Shown: positions 1-8,129 of the stretch, one piece after another
Position numbering within the stretch: position 1 is the first letter of the stretch
How the letters are laid out: every line of letters begins with the position of its first letter
From: Wolinella sp963540505
GTDB taxonomy: Bacteria; Campylobacterota; Campylobacteria; Campylobacterales; Helicobacteraceae
Assembly: GCA_963540505.1 (NCBI GenBank)
Contig: CAUTMV010000005.1
Coordinates: forward strand, 62,001 to 126,000
DNA: 64,000 bases
Direction of reading: 5' to 3'
Made by a program: the position numbers and the translations under genes
Notes under the pieces: generated by a model
Seen by the model: only the letters and a program-made list of their open reading frames with translations
What the model was told of the DNA's origin: nothing
Database searches by the model: none

Positions 1-744
1 CAGCAATTTTTAAAAGATGAAGAGGCGAAGAAGCATTTCATTGATGCGCTTGCAGAGGTTGGGAAGCGATATGGATTTGCTGGGTGGCAGTTGGATTTTG
101 AGCATTTGGGGAGGGAGAGCCGCGCGCTTTATACGGATTTTATCAAGAAGCTGCATACGCGCCTAAGAAAACATCGCATGCAGCTCTCCATCGCCGTGAC
201 TCCCGCGCGAGGTGAGGAGTCGCGCAGTGCTCATGACGCGCAATTTTATGCAGACTGGATCGCCTCGTATGATTTTAAAGCTTTGGCAAAACATAGCGAT
301 TTTTTAAGCGTCATGGCTTATGATCAGCACACGGGCAAGACGCCTCCCGGTGCGGTCGCGAGCTATCCTTGGGTGGAGCGGATCATAAAGGAGATGCTAA
401 AGGAGGTCTCAAAAGATAAGATTTCTCTGGGAATCCCACTCTATTCGCGCCTTTGGTATGCGGGGAATCGGGGCAATTCCCTCGGTTCGCATGCGCGCTC
501 GATGAGCTATATCGCCGCGCAGGATTGGATGTTGCGCCGAGGTATTACGCCTATTTATAGCGAATCGGAGCGGATTTGGTGGGGATTTGGCGAGCATGGG
601 GGTGTGCGAGAATACCTCTTTTTGGAGGAGGTCGATTCTTTTACAGAGAAGCTTTCACTCGCAAAACACTATAAACTTCGAGGGGTCTCGCTGTGGAGAT
701 TGGGTCAGGAAGATGCGCGAATTTATGAAAAACTACAAAAATAA
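1..744 (+). CDS. Glycoside hydrolase family 18 protein, 3' part (5' end outside window)
   Basis: The reading frame is open from base 1 to the TAA at 742-744 and gives 247 residues of a longer protein. The segment AGWQLDFEHL near residue 32 fits the GH18 catalytic motif D-x-x-D-x-E, with E34 as the likely proton donor, and closely resembles the YaaH/spore-germination subgroup of peptidoglycan-acting GH18 enzymes. Further barrel-like segments follow, such as ISLGIPLYSRLW and the C-terminal LRGVSLWRLGQED, which fits the last strands of the TIM barrel. The substrate is probably a beta-1,4 GlcNAc polymer such as chitin or peptidoglycan, but this is inferred from the family. The start, any signal peptide and any LysM domain lie upstream and cannot be seen. 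The family is fairly sure; the substrate is not. Confidence 0.75.
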   Translation, partial: QQFLKDEEAKKHFIDALAEVGKRYGFAGWQLDFEHLGRESRALYTDFIKKLHTRLRKHRMQLSIAVTPARGEESRSAHDAQFYADWIASYDFKALAKHSDFLSVMAYDQHTGKTPPGAVASYPWVERIIKEMLKEVSKDKISLGIPLYSRLWYAGNRGNSLGSHARSMSYIAAQDWMLRRGITPIYSESERIWWGFGEHGGVREYLFLEEVDSFTEKLSLAKHYKLRGVSLWRLGQEDARIYEKLQK

Positions 745-787
745 ATTATAAAATCTTCACTTATTCATAAGATTGAGGAGGATAAAT

Positions 788-1291
788 TTGGTTAAACCAA
801 AACCGACGCAGATAGAGAAATTTTTTGAGGGAGAGCAGATTATCGTCTCCAAGACCGATACGAAGGGGATTATCACGTATGGTAATGACGTTTTTATCCA
901 CCTCTCGGGCTATTCGGAGGAGGAGCTTTTGGGCGCACCGCATAATATTATTCGTCATCCGGACATGCCAAGAATCGTCTTCAAACTTCTGTGGGACACG
1001 GTTGAGGCGGGGAAAGAGATTTTTGCCTATGTGAAAAACCTCTCAAAAGAGGGACATTTTTACTGGGTGCTCGCTAATATTACTCCTTCTTATGATTCTA
1101 GTGGCAAAGTGATCGGCTATCACTCGGTGCGCAGGCGTCCTCGACGTGAGGCACTTGAGGTAGTTGCCCCGATTTACAGGGAGCTTCTCAAGGCTGAGGC
1201 AACGGGGGGCATGAAGGAGAGCGGGAGAATGATTAGCGAACTTTTGGCGAGTAAAAATATGAGTTATGAGGAGTTTGTGCTCTCTATCTAG
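788..1291 (+). CDS. PAS domain sensor protein, CetB/Aer-like
   Basis: A 167-residue soluble protein made mostly of one PAS domain (about residues 18-120). It carries the block HNIIRHPDMP (52-61) and the following FKLLWDT, typical of the Aer/CetB redox-sensing PAS family that binds FAD. In Campylobacter jejuni CetB passes the signal to the membrane partner CetA in energy taxis; no CetA-like gene is seen in this window. I chose TTG 788 because GAGGAGG lies at about 775-781, only a few bases ahead; an in-frame TTG at 773 would bury that ribosome site inside the gene. No membrane segment or transmitter domain is present, so it must act through a partner. FAD binding is inferred from the family. 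Confidence 0.8.
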   Translation: MVKPKPTQIEKFFEGEQIIVSKTDTKGIITYGNDVFIHLSGYSEEELLGAPHNIIRHPDMPRIVFKLLWDTVEAGKEIFAYVKNLSKEGHFYWVLANITPSYDSSGKVIGYHSVRRRPRREALEVVAPIYRELLKAEATGGMKESGRMISELLASKNMSYEEFVLSI

Positions 1292-1487
1292 GGTGGTGTG
1301 ATTGCGTGTGACAGGTATTTGTGGCAAATCTTGCATTTTGATGAGCGGGCAGGCTTTTGTGAAGGATAAACTCATAAAAGGAGCAGGCAAGCTCTGAAGC
1401 ACGCGTGTAAAGCGCGTTTAAAGAGGCATTTTGGTGCACGCGAGAGTGAGAGTTCGCGGAGCAGGCAAAATGCAAAGCTCAATTATC

Positions 1488-2612
1488 TCACGCAAACCAC
1501 TCTTTGATTTTGTCAAAAACGCGTTCAAAGCCTTTCTCGTGGCATTTTCCCTCAATTCCAAAGGAGTGATTGAGCTTTTCCAAAAGTTCGCGTTGCTCCT
1601 CATTGATTTTGCTCGGATAGACGATTTTGACTTGTGCGATGAGATTCCCGCGCCTAGTGGAATGGACGTCCTTGATTCCCTCGTTTTTGAATATGAATTG
1701 CTCTTTGTCTTTGGTATTTGCAGGGATTTTTAGCTCAAGCTCACCGTGGAGCGAAGGGACTTTTAGCGTTGTCCCCAGAGGAATCGTCGTGAAAAACAGC
1801 GGCACTTGGATGTAAACATCGTTGTGATTCCTGATGAAATGCTCATCTTCATCGACCTGCACCACAAGATAGAGATCGCCGCGCTCGCCGTTTTTGCCTA
1901 TGTTTCCTTTCTTGCTCACGCGGATTTGATTATCCGTGTCGATTCCCTCAGGGATAGACACTTCGATGCGCTCGCTCTTCTCATTGTAGCCCTTGCCCGC
2001 GCATTCTGGGCATTTCTCCTTAATTTTCTTGCCCTTGCCACCGCACGCAGGGCAGGTTTGTGCAAAGGTCATAAACCCTTGACGGATATAAATTTGCCCG
2101 CGCCCGCTGCATTCGGAGCAGTTCTCGACTTTGCCGTCTTTTGCACCGCTTCCCTTGCACTCTTTGCAGCCCTCTTTATAGCGCACGTTAATCTCTTTTT
2201 TGCAGCCAAAAACTGCTTCTTTGAAGCTCAGTCTCACATCAATGGCTAAATCTAATCCATAGGGTTCATCGCTCCTGCGCGCATTCCCTCGCGAGAATCG
2301 CCCGCCAAAAACGTCCTCAAAAATTGACCCCAAATCGCCGAAAATATCTTCAAAATCGCGCCCGGAAAATCCGCTGTATCCTTGGCTCTCAAGCCCTTTT
2401 TTGCCATATCGGTCATAGAGCTGACGTTTGCTTTCATCGCTGAGAACTTGATAGGCTTCGTTGACGCGCTTAAACATCTCTTCAGCTTCACTGCTCCCCT
2501 CGTTGCGGTCGGGGTGGTATTTCATCGCCATTTTTCGGTAGGCTTTTTTGAGCTCCTCGCCGCTTGCGTTGCGCTCTACTTCCAAAATTTCATAATAATC
2601 AAACTCTTCCAA
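1488..2612 (-). CDS. dnaJ: Chaperone protein DnaJ
   Basis: Co-chaperone of DnaK, 374 residues, the usual length. The order is complete: an N-terminal J domain with HPD at 33-35, a Gly/Phe-rich linker (about 75-110, containing GFSGRDFEDIF), four CxxCxGxG zinc repeats (CKECKGSG, CSECSGRG, CPACGGKG, CPECAGKG, about 150-210) and the C-terminal substrate-binding domain. The start is TTG at 2612, preceded by GAGGAAG at good spacing. dnaK and grpE are not next to it; recR lies divergently upstream, with about 100 bases between them. The 196 bases between the PAS gene and the dnaJ stop hold a direct repeat GGAGCAGGCAA (about 1380 and 1458), of no clear role. Confidence 0.97.
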   Translation of the reverse strand: MEEFDYYEILEVERNASGEELKKAYRKMAMKYHPDRNEGSSEAEEMFKRVNEAYQVLSDESKRQLYDRYGKKGLESQGYSGFSGRDFEDIFGDLGSIFEDVFGGRFSRGNARRSDEPYGLDLAIDVRLSFKEAVFGCKKEINVRYKEGCKECKGSGAKDGKVENCSECSGRGQIYIRQGFMTFAQTCPACGGKGKKIKEKCPECAGKGYNEKSERIEVSIPEGIDTDNQIRVSKKGNIGKNGERGDLYLVVQVDEDEHFIRNHNDVYIQVPLFFTTIPLGTTLKVPSLHGELELKIPANTKDKEQFIFKNEGIKDVHSTRRGNLIAQVKIVYPSKINEEQRELLEKLNHSFGIEGKCHEKGFERVFDKIKEWFA

Positions 2613-2714
2613 ATTGCTTCCTCATAAAATCATTCTCTAAAAGTGCGTAAATTGCGGATTCTATCAAAAGAAAATTTATGACGCGTTAAAAGAAACTTGG
2701 CTATATTCCGCCCC

Positions 2715-3287
2715 ATGAAAAAGGGAATGGAATCGTTTTTGACCCTCGTGGAATCGCTCGAATCGCTCCCCTCCATCGGGCACAAATCAGCTCTAAGGCT
2801 TAGCTATTTTTTGAGCGTGGAGGATAAATTTGCCGCACTCAAAATTGCCCATGCGCTCGAGGAGGCGGTGCTCAAAGTCAAGCGATGTGAGCACTGTGGC
2901 GCGTTGTGCGAAGATGAAGTGTGCGAGGTGTGCGCTGATGAGGAGCGTCTGAACGGACAGCTCTGTATCGTGCAGCATCCGCGGGACATTTTGATTTTGG
3001 AGGAATCGGGACACTTTTTGGGGCGATATTTTGTGGTTGATTCCCTTGAAGAGTGCGATTTTACCGTGCTTAGGAGGCGCATTGCAAAAGAGGGGATCAA
3101 AGAGGTGATTTTTGCTTTTTCGCCCTCTGTTTTGAGCGATTCGCTTGTTTTATACATCGAGGATAAGCTCCAAGATCTCGCGCTCTCTTTTTCGAGAATC
3201 GCTCAAGGTGTCCCTACGGGCGTGAGCTTAGAGAATGTCGATCAGCTCTCGCTTACCCGTGCGTTTGACGCGCGCACCAGGCTCTGA
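2715..3287 (+). CDS. recR: Recombination protein RecR
   Basis: Member of the RecF/RecOR pathway that loads RecA at gaps; 190 residues, in the normal range. The N-terminal helix-hairpin-helix (LVESLESLPSIGHKSALRL) is followed by a C4 zinc site (C58, C61, C70, C73) and a Toprim domain (about 82-175, beginning LCIVQHPRDILILE). The C-terminal segment RIAQGVPTGVSLENVDQLSL matches the family ending. ATG 2715 is chosen because it gives the usual N-terminus; a TTG at 2697 and an ATG at 2727 are in frame. It is divergent from dnaJ. In H. pylori RecR works in natural transformation and intragenomic recombination, relevant here because of the pilus genes nearby. Confidence 0.95.
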   Translation: MKKGMESFLTLVESLESLPSIGHKSALRLSYFLSVEDKFAALKIAHALEEAVLKVKRCEHCGALCEDEVCEVCADEERLNGQLCIVQHPRDILILEESGHFLGRYFVVDSLEECDFTVLRRRIAKEGIKEVIFAFSPSVLSDSLVLYIEDKLQDLALSFSRIAQGVPTGVSLENVDQLSLTRAFDARTRL

Positions 3288-3425
3288 GGTGAACATTTAT
3301 GCGAATATTTCTCATCTTCAAGAAAGCTTAAAATTAAGAAGTTTTAAGCGGGAATCATGGTAATATCAGCCCAGTCTGAGCGGGAATATCAGCGAGGACA
3401 ATGCAACAAAAGAAAGGAATATTTC

Positions 3426-3722
3426 ATGAAAAAGATTGCTCTTGGATTAGTTTTGGCTGCTGCAAGCTTGATGGCAGCTGATGGCGCAGCTCTTTACAAA
3501 AAATGTGTCGCCTGCCATGGCGTCAAGGCGGAGAAGCCTGCCATGAACAAAAGCGAAGTGATTGCAGGCTGGGATAAGGCGCGGCTGGTCGCAGATCTCA
3601 AAGCTTACAAAGCGGGCACGCTCAACCGAAAAGGTATGGGTGGGCTTATGAAGGGTCAAATGGCGTCTTATAGCGACGCGGACATCGAAGTGCTTGCCGA
3701 ATATATCGCAGGTCTTAAGTAA
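3426..3722 (+). CDS. Periplasmic c553-type cytochrome c
   Basis: Small monohaem electron carrier of 98 residues. The start ATG 3426 follows AAAGGAAT and opens a clear signal peptide (MKKIALGLVLAAASLMA, cleavage near residue 17). Haem attaches at CVACH (27-31), and a Met in the segment GMGGLMKGQM (70-78) should be the sixth ligand. This fits the class I cytochrome c553 of Helicobacter and Campylobacter, which carries electrons from the bc1 complex to the cbb3 oxidase or to a peroxidase. It appears to stand alone: 137 bases precede it and about 80 follow before alr. The partner enzyme cannot be read from the context. Confidence 0.9.
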   Translation: MKKIALGLVLAAASLMAADGAALYKKCVACHGVKAEKPAMNKSEVIAGWDKARLVADLKAYKAGTLNRKGMGGLMKGQMASYSDADIEVLAEYIAGLK

Positions 3723-3800
3723 ATTCCTAAAAGTGCTCGGAGTCCTCGATTCCGGGCGCGTCTCCCGCTTCTTCTTTTAGCTTAATATTTTGGATAAAAA

Positions 3801-4835
3801 ATGGCAGAGATACGCCTTAGTTCCCGCGCGTTTTTTCACAATGTCGATCTTTTGAGGGAGCGGATTCCCCCTTCGTGCGAGCTTGCCGCAGTGCTTAAGG
3901 ATAACGCTTATGGGCATGGGCTGCCAGAGATGGCGCGTTTGTGCGAGCGTGCGGGAATCCGCAGTGCTTTTGTGAAAAATAGTGCGGAGGCTTTGCAGAT
4001 TAGTCCCTATTTTGCGGAGGTTAGCGCACTTTATGGCGATATAGAGTGCGATTTGCCGAGTAATATTCATCTGGCGGTGCATTCGCTGGAGCAAATTGCG
4101 CAAATGCCGCAGAATCGGAGTGTTGAGCTAAAAGTAGATACGGGAATGTATCGTAATGGAATCGCGATGGATGAGCTGTATCAGGCGTTGGAGCTGCTTA
4201 GGAATCGGGGAATCGCGTTGCGAGGCGTGATGGCGCACAATGGCTATGGAGATGATTTTGGAAGCGAGTTTTTCACGCAATGCAGGCGTTTTGACGAGGT
4301 TCGGGGAATCGTGCTTCAATATGTCTCTCGCCACGCTTTGGCGATTCCCAGATTTCATTCGCTTAGCTCCAGCGGCATGTTCAGGAGCAAAAAAGAGGGT
4401 ATTAAAGATGATCTTGTGCGCGTGGGAATCGCTTTGTATGGCTATTTATGCGCCGATTCTCGCGTGGTGGGGGAGGTGGATTTGCGCCCGATTCTTTCGC
4501 TATGGGCTAAGAAAATCACAACCAAAAAGCTCGCACAAGGCTCTAGGATAGGCTATTCAGGCGTGAGCACACTAGAGAGAGAGGCGCGCGTATCGACGTA
4601 TGATTTGGGCTATGGAGATGGATTCCCGCGATTAAGGGAAGAGCAGAGCCTCATGAGTGCGGAGGGCGAGCAGATATTGCCCCGCGCGTCGATGGATTGT
4701 ATGAGCGTGCTTAGCGAGCACAATGAAATCTGTGTGATGAGGGATGCGCGCTATGTCGCTGAGTGTTTCGGGACGATCCCCTATGAAATTTTGGTTCATC
4801 TTTCGCCGTTTTTGCCTAGAGCGATTGTGGAGTGA
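3801..4835 (+). CDS. alr: Alanine racemase
   Basis: PLP enzyme converting L- to D-alanine for peptidoglycan. 344 residues, slightly short for the family (about 355-370). The PLP lysine is K33 in VLKDNAYGHG (usually VxKANAYGHG, so the residue after Lys is Asp here). The second catalytic base is Y252 in RIGYSG. Also seen are the segments GIALYGY and ASMDCMSV of the C-terminal beta domain. The start ATG 3801 lacks a strong Shine-Dalgarno sequence. The gene carries an unusual load of the GGGAATC heptamer (seven copies), often as Gly-Ile codons. It is a single gene, followed on the opposite strand by pilT. Confidence 0.95.
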   Translation: MAEIRLSSRAFFHNVDLLRERIPPSCELAAVLKDNAYGHGLPEMARLCERAGIRSAFVKNSAEALQISPYFAEVSALYGDIECDLPSNIHLAVHSLEQIAQMPQNRSVELKVDTGMYRNGIAMDELYQALELLRNRGIALRGVMAHNGYGDDFGSEFFTQCRRFDEVRGIVLQYVSRHALAIPRFHSLSSSGMFRSKKEGIKDDLVRVGIALYGYLCADSRVVGEVDLRPILSLWAKKITTKKLAQGSRIGYSGVSTLEREARVSTYDLGYGDGFPRLREEQSLMSAEGEQILPRASMDCMSVLSEHNEICVMRDARYVAECFGTIPYEILVHLSPFLPRAIVE

Positions 4836-4959
4836 AACTCACACAAAAGATTAAAAAAGAGGAGCTAACCCCCTAAACATGAAGCACAAAAGGGCGACCG
4901 GCTTATCAAGCACATCAAACAGGCAGCCGGCTTGCGCGTAAATTTAAATTAGGCTTGCC

Positions 4960-6018
4960 CTATATCTTTGCCCTTAGCTCTTCAGGGCGGGTGCAGTAGC
5001 GCAAAGCGTCTGCACGGCTGATAAGCCCTTTCTTATAGAAACTCTCCAGCACTTGCACCTGCGTTTGCATACCCGACGTCCCTTGCCCTATCATCATTTG
5101 TGAGGGAATCTGGTGGATTTTATTCTCTCGGATAAGATTCCCGATGGCGGGGATTCCTATTAGAATCTCTGGAGCACATACGCGCCCGCCGCCGATTCTT
5201 GGAATGAGACTCTGCGAGATGACGCCCTCAAGCACGACAGAGAGCTGGGAGCGCACTTGAGCCTGTTTATCGCCTTCAAAAACGCTGACAATCCTATTCA
5301 CCGTCTGTGCAGCGGAATTGGTGTGGAGTGTGCCAAAGACGAGGTGCCCTGTCTCCGCCGCATTAATCGCCGCACCGATAGTCTCAGGGTCGCGCATCTC
5401 ACCCACATAAATTACGTCGGGATCTTCCCTGAGCGCCGCTTTTAGGGCATTGGCAAAGCTCTTAGTGTCCTCGCCCACCGTGCGATAAGAGAAGAGAGAT
5501 TGCACGTTTTGATGGATAAATTCCACAGGGTCTTCAATGCAGAGAATATGCTTTGCGAAAGTGTGGTTAATCTCATTGAGCATCGCCGCCACGGTGGTTG
5601 TTTTACCGCTACCCGTAGGACCTGTGACGAGAATCAGACCCTTTTCGCGACTGATTAGCTCTTTGTAAATGAGCGGGGAGTTCAGATCCTCTAGGCTCGG
5701 AATATTTGTGGGAATCGTCCTAAAAGCAGCACCGATCGCTCCCATGGAGATGTAATAATTGACCCTAAAGCGTCCAAACTCGGGAATCGTCACGGCAAAA
5801 TCAAGCTCTTTGGTCTCTTCAAAGACACGTTTTTGCTCTTCAGTCAGAATGCTATAACAGATGTCCTCTGCGTTTTTTTGCGAGACGGGGGGCAGATCGA
5901 GCTTCACAAGCTGCCCGTCTATACGGATTTGCGGTTCGCTTCCCACCACCAAGTGGAGATCTGAAGCTTTGTGCGCGAGAGTGGTTCTTAAGAGAACTTT
6001 AACATCAAGATTATCCAT
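4960..6018 (-). CDS. pilT: Type IV pilus retraction ATPase PilT
   Basis: Hexameric ATPase that depolymerises the pilus for twitching or DNA uptake; 352 residues, normal. Walker A is GPTGSGKT at 133-140; the Asp-box and Walker B segment is EDPDVIYVGEMRDPET, followed by the His-box GHLVFGTLHTNSA. Near the C-terminus AIGNLIREN corresponds to the PilT signature AIRNLIRE, with Gly in place of Arg. The start ATG 6018 has AAAGGAATC upstream. It is the last gene of a minus-strand operon behind three prepilin-type genes (gap 23 bases) and diverges from the mshI-like-to-mshG operon. PilT means the pilus here is dynamic and retractable. Confidence 0.95.
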   Translation of the reverse strand: MDNLDVKVLLRTTLAHKASDLHLVVGSEPQIRIDGQLVKLDLPPVSQKNAEDICYSILTEEQKRVFEETKELDFAVTIPEFGRFRVNYYISMGAIGAAFRTIPTNIPSLEDLNSPLIYKELISREKGLILVTGPTGSGKTTTVAAMLNEINHTFAKHILCIEDPVEFIHQNVQSLFSYRTVGEDTKSFANALKAALREDPDVIYVGEMRDPETIGAAINAAETGHLVFGTLHTNSAAQTVNRIVSVFEGDKQAQVRSQLSVVLEGVISQSLIPRIGGGRVCAPEILIGIPAIGNLIRENKIHQIPSQMMIGQGTSGMQTQVQVLESFYKKGLISRADALRYCTRPEELRAKI

Positions 6019-6041
6019 GAATAGGCAAGATTCCTTTCTTC

Positions 6042-6431
6042 TTATGGTTTGACAATATGCCGCGAAACGCTCGTGTGAGGGACTTGATTTTCCCAGCCGG
6101 GCGGAGTAACGCTCCCCATAATATCGAGGCGATAGATTGCCCCGCGGGCATTAATGTCATCACTAAGTTGTGTGGCGTGAATTTTAAAGCGATAGCCCCC
6201 CTCAAAGACGCGCTCGCTCAACATGCGGCTATGGGTTGCGCTACTGTTTTGCAGCTCGAGAATCGCAAGCTCCAGTGCGCTTTTTTCATAGAGCTTGAGC
6301 TGTATCTTCGCATGCTCGGCAATGCTTGAGTTGTATGAATTCGTGGAAAAATAGAGCGAGAAAGCAAGAAGCGTGGAGATTACGACGAGTATGGAGATTG
6401 CATAAACGATCCCAAATCCTTGCCGTTTCAT
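6042..6431 (-). CDS. PilX-like pilus assembly or minor pilin protein
   Basis: 129 residues with a single hydrophobic N-terminal helix (about 8-27, GIVYAISILVVISTLLAFSLYF) and a soluble part of mixed composition. The N-terminus MKRQGFGIVYA lacks the E5 of a classical prepilin, as in PilX/GspK-type minor pilins. It overlaps the gene upstream by four bases (ATGA at 6428-6431), which suggests translational coupling and settles the start; a longer reading from 6494 would lie inside the previous gene. Position between the pseudopilins and pilT makes it part of the same pilus. A tip or assembly role is inferred. Confidence 0.65.
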   Translation of the reverse strand: MKRQGFGIVYAISILVVISTLLAFSLYFSTNSYNSSIAEHAKIQLKLYEKSALELAILELQNSSATHSRMLSERVFEGGYRFKIHATQLSDDINARGAIYRLDIMGSVTPPGWENQVPHTSVSRHIVKP

Positions 6432-7291
6432 TGAATCACCACGCTTTCTTTGCAAAATCCCATGCTGCAAAATCCTGTGGTCTTGTAACCACAATCTAAC
6501 AGGTTGCGCAGGCGATTATCCGATATACATAGACGCACGCGCACAACACTCCCCTCGCCCTCGACCCAAAAATCCAGCCTTTCAATCTCGTATTCTCCCG
6601 TCACAGGATAACTTATCTCAGAGGAGGGCGAGGAGGAGCTTTTTCTAAGTGTTAGCTGAAGATCGTCGATCACAAAAGAATAGAGCTCGCGCTCGACCAT
6701 GTAGACAAGCTCGGGGAGCTCTTTTGCACTATATGCAGGAGAGGGGTATTGAGGCTTGGTAGTGAGGTTATTTTGCCCTGCAGTTGTTTCGATCACTTGC
6801 AGGTGGTCTCTGTAAGAAGTGGCATTATGTGCGGCAGGCAGGAGAAGTCTCTTTGGCGCACTGCTTCCATCATTACGAGGCAGATCCAGTCTTGAACCTA
6901 GTGTAGCGATCTCGATATTACCCGGAGTGCTCGGGCTTGCGTGAGATTCCTCTAGCTTTATCACTCCGCTGAAGCGCGGCGTGTTGCTTGTGCCATCAAA
7001 GCTACCGTAGTAGTTTTCCATGTCTTTGCTCACCCATGTGACGCGGTGCGGTTGCTCATACATACTCTTTGTTGAAACTTGGATCGATTCCCATACGGCA
7101 TATTCCAAATGGCGGGTTATGAAATTCAAAATACGGTGTGTTTCAAGCTCTACGCGTTCAAAAGAGCGTTGTATGAGGTAATTGTGAAAGATACTACGAA
7201 CCGCTTGAGTCCCCGCTACACCGGTTAGCCCCAGCATCACAATCACAAAAACCAGCTCGACCATGGTAAAAGAGCGACGATTCTTTTTCAT
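6428..7291 (-). CDS. Prepilin-type N-terminal methylation protein (PilW/MshO-like)
   Basis: 287 residues. The N-terminus MKKNRRSFTMVELVFVIVML is a type IV prepilin leader: basic leader, cleavage before F, E5 of the mature protein and a hydrophobic helix. The residue before the cut is Ser rather than the usual Gly. The large soluble part resembles big minor pilins such as PilW or MshO, with four cysteines near the C-terminus (LLDCG, GFCSMGFC) that could form disulphides. ATG 7291 begins one base after the stop of the upstream gene, so the two are coupled. It probably sits at the pilus tip or primes assembly. Confidence 0.75.
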   Translation of the reverse strand: MKKNRRSFTMVELVFVIVMLGLTGVAGTQAVRSIFHNYLIQRSFERVELETHRILNFITRHLEYAVWESIQVSTKSMYEQPHRVTWVSKDMENYYGSFDGTSNTPRFSGVIKLEESHASPSTPGNIEIATLGSRLDLPRNDGSSAPKRLLLPAAHNATSYRDHLQVIETTAGQNNLTTKPQYPSPAYSAKELPELVYMVERELYSFVIDDLQLTLRKSSSSPSSEISYPVTGEYEIERLDFWVEGEGSVVRVRLCISDNRLRNLLDCGYKTTGFCSMGFCKESVVIQ

Positions 7292-7292
7292 G

Positions 7293-7925
7293 TTACAGAT
7301 CCTTCGATGCGATGGCGTCCGTGCCGATATTGGTCGCATAATAGTAGTAGCGCGCAATCAGCTCGTTGGTTTCAGAGTTGCGCAGTTCAACGGTAATCTT
7401 TTTCGTGTTGGTTGTCCCGCTCGCTACCTCATTAAGCGTGGAGGAATCGACATATTTTACGCTCGCATTCAGTGTGAATTTATTCTCACCCGAGGCGTCT
7501 TCTTTGATTGCTTCGCTGTATTGAGCGAAATTAATCGTCTCCAAAGAGCTGCCCGCAATGGCATTTGCTTGCCTTTTTTCCTGCGAGCAGACGCGATTCC
7601 CCTTGAAATTGCGCGCAAACATTCCCTCACGACGGAGAAATCCAAAGCCCCCTATATCTTTGCAATCATAAGCATTCTCATCGGTATCAAGAACATAATA
7701 GAGGTCTGAGATGTTCATATCTTCCTTATTTGCGCTATCCCATGGCTTTACTCTGATGATTTGCATAAGTGCGAGCGCATGATAGTAGCCCTGCACATTG
7801 TGCGTGCTCTTTAGCTGTCGAGTGCTTTGGGCGATTAGCACGGGAATCGTGAGGATCGCAAGCCCTATAATCACGATTGAAAAAATCACCTCAATCATCG
7901 TAAATGAACGACGTAAAAATCCCAT
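7293..7925 (-). CDS. Prepilin-type N-terminal methylation protein (PilV/MshD-like)
   Basis: 210 residues, first gene of the minus-strand pilin/pilT operon. The leader MGFLRRSFTMIEVIFSIVII is a type IV prepilin signal with Ser at -1 and E5 in the mature chain; the helix continues to about residue 30. I chose ATG 7925 because AGGA lies eight bases ahead and the leader is then of ordinary length; an upstream in-frame start would give an unlikely 21-residue extension. The size fits a minor pilin of the PilV, MshC or MshD type rather than a major subunit. The divergent spacer to the next operon (7926-8129) should hold the promoters for both. Confidence 0.75.
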   Translation of the reverse strand: MGFLRRSFTMIEVIFSIVIIGLAILTIPVLIAQSTRQLKSTHNVQGYYHALALMQIIRVKPWDSANKEDMNISDLYYVLDTDENAYDCKDIGGFGFLRREGMFARNFKGNRVCSQEKRQANAIAGSSLETINFAQYSEAIKEDASGENKFTLNASVKYVDSSTLNEVASGTTNTKKITVELRNSETNELIARYYYYATNIGTDAIASKDL

Positions 7926-8129
7926 AATCCTAAACTCCCCTTCGGATTTAGAATAGAAAACCCGACTAAGTATACTCATTTTTCGCATTTTAGTAAGATT
8001 ATCGCAAAAAATATTATAGAATGTTTACTAAATTTTAAGACTTGGTCGGAGTAATTCTCTGTAAGGGCGTTGCTCACGGCGCGAAAGGGGTTTTTGGTGT
8101 TTATGAGGAAACGTTCAAAAGGGGCGGAA

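Noticed and set aside
773..787. Upstream TTG start for the PAS protein
   Set aside because: It would place the GAGGAGG ribosome site inside the gene; TTG 788 uses that site at correct spacing.
1806..2249. Long plus-strand reading frame opposite dnaJ
   Set aside because: It is the shadow of the conserved dnaJ frame, has no ribosome site and no recognisable domain.
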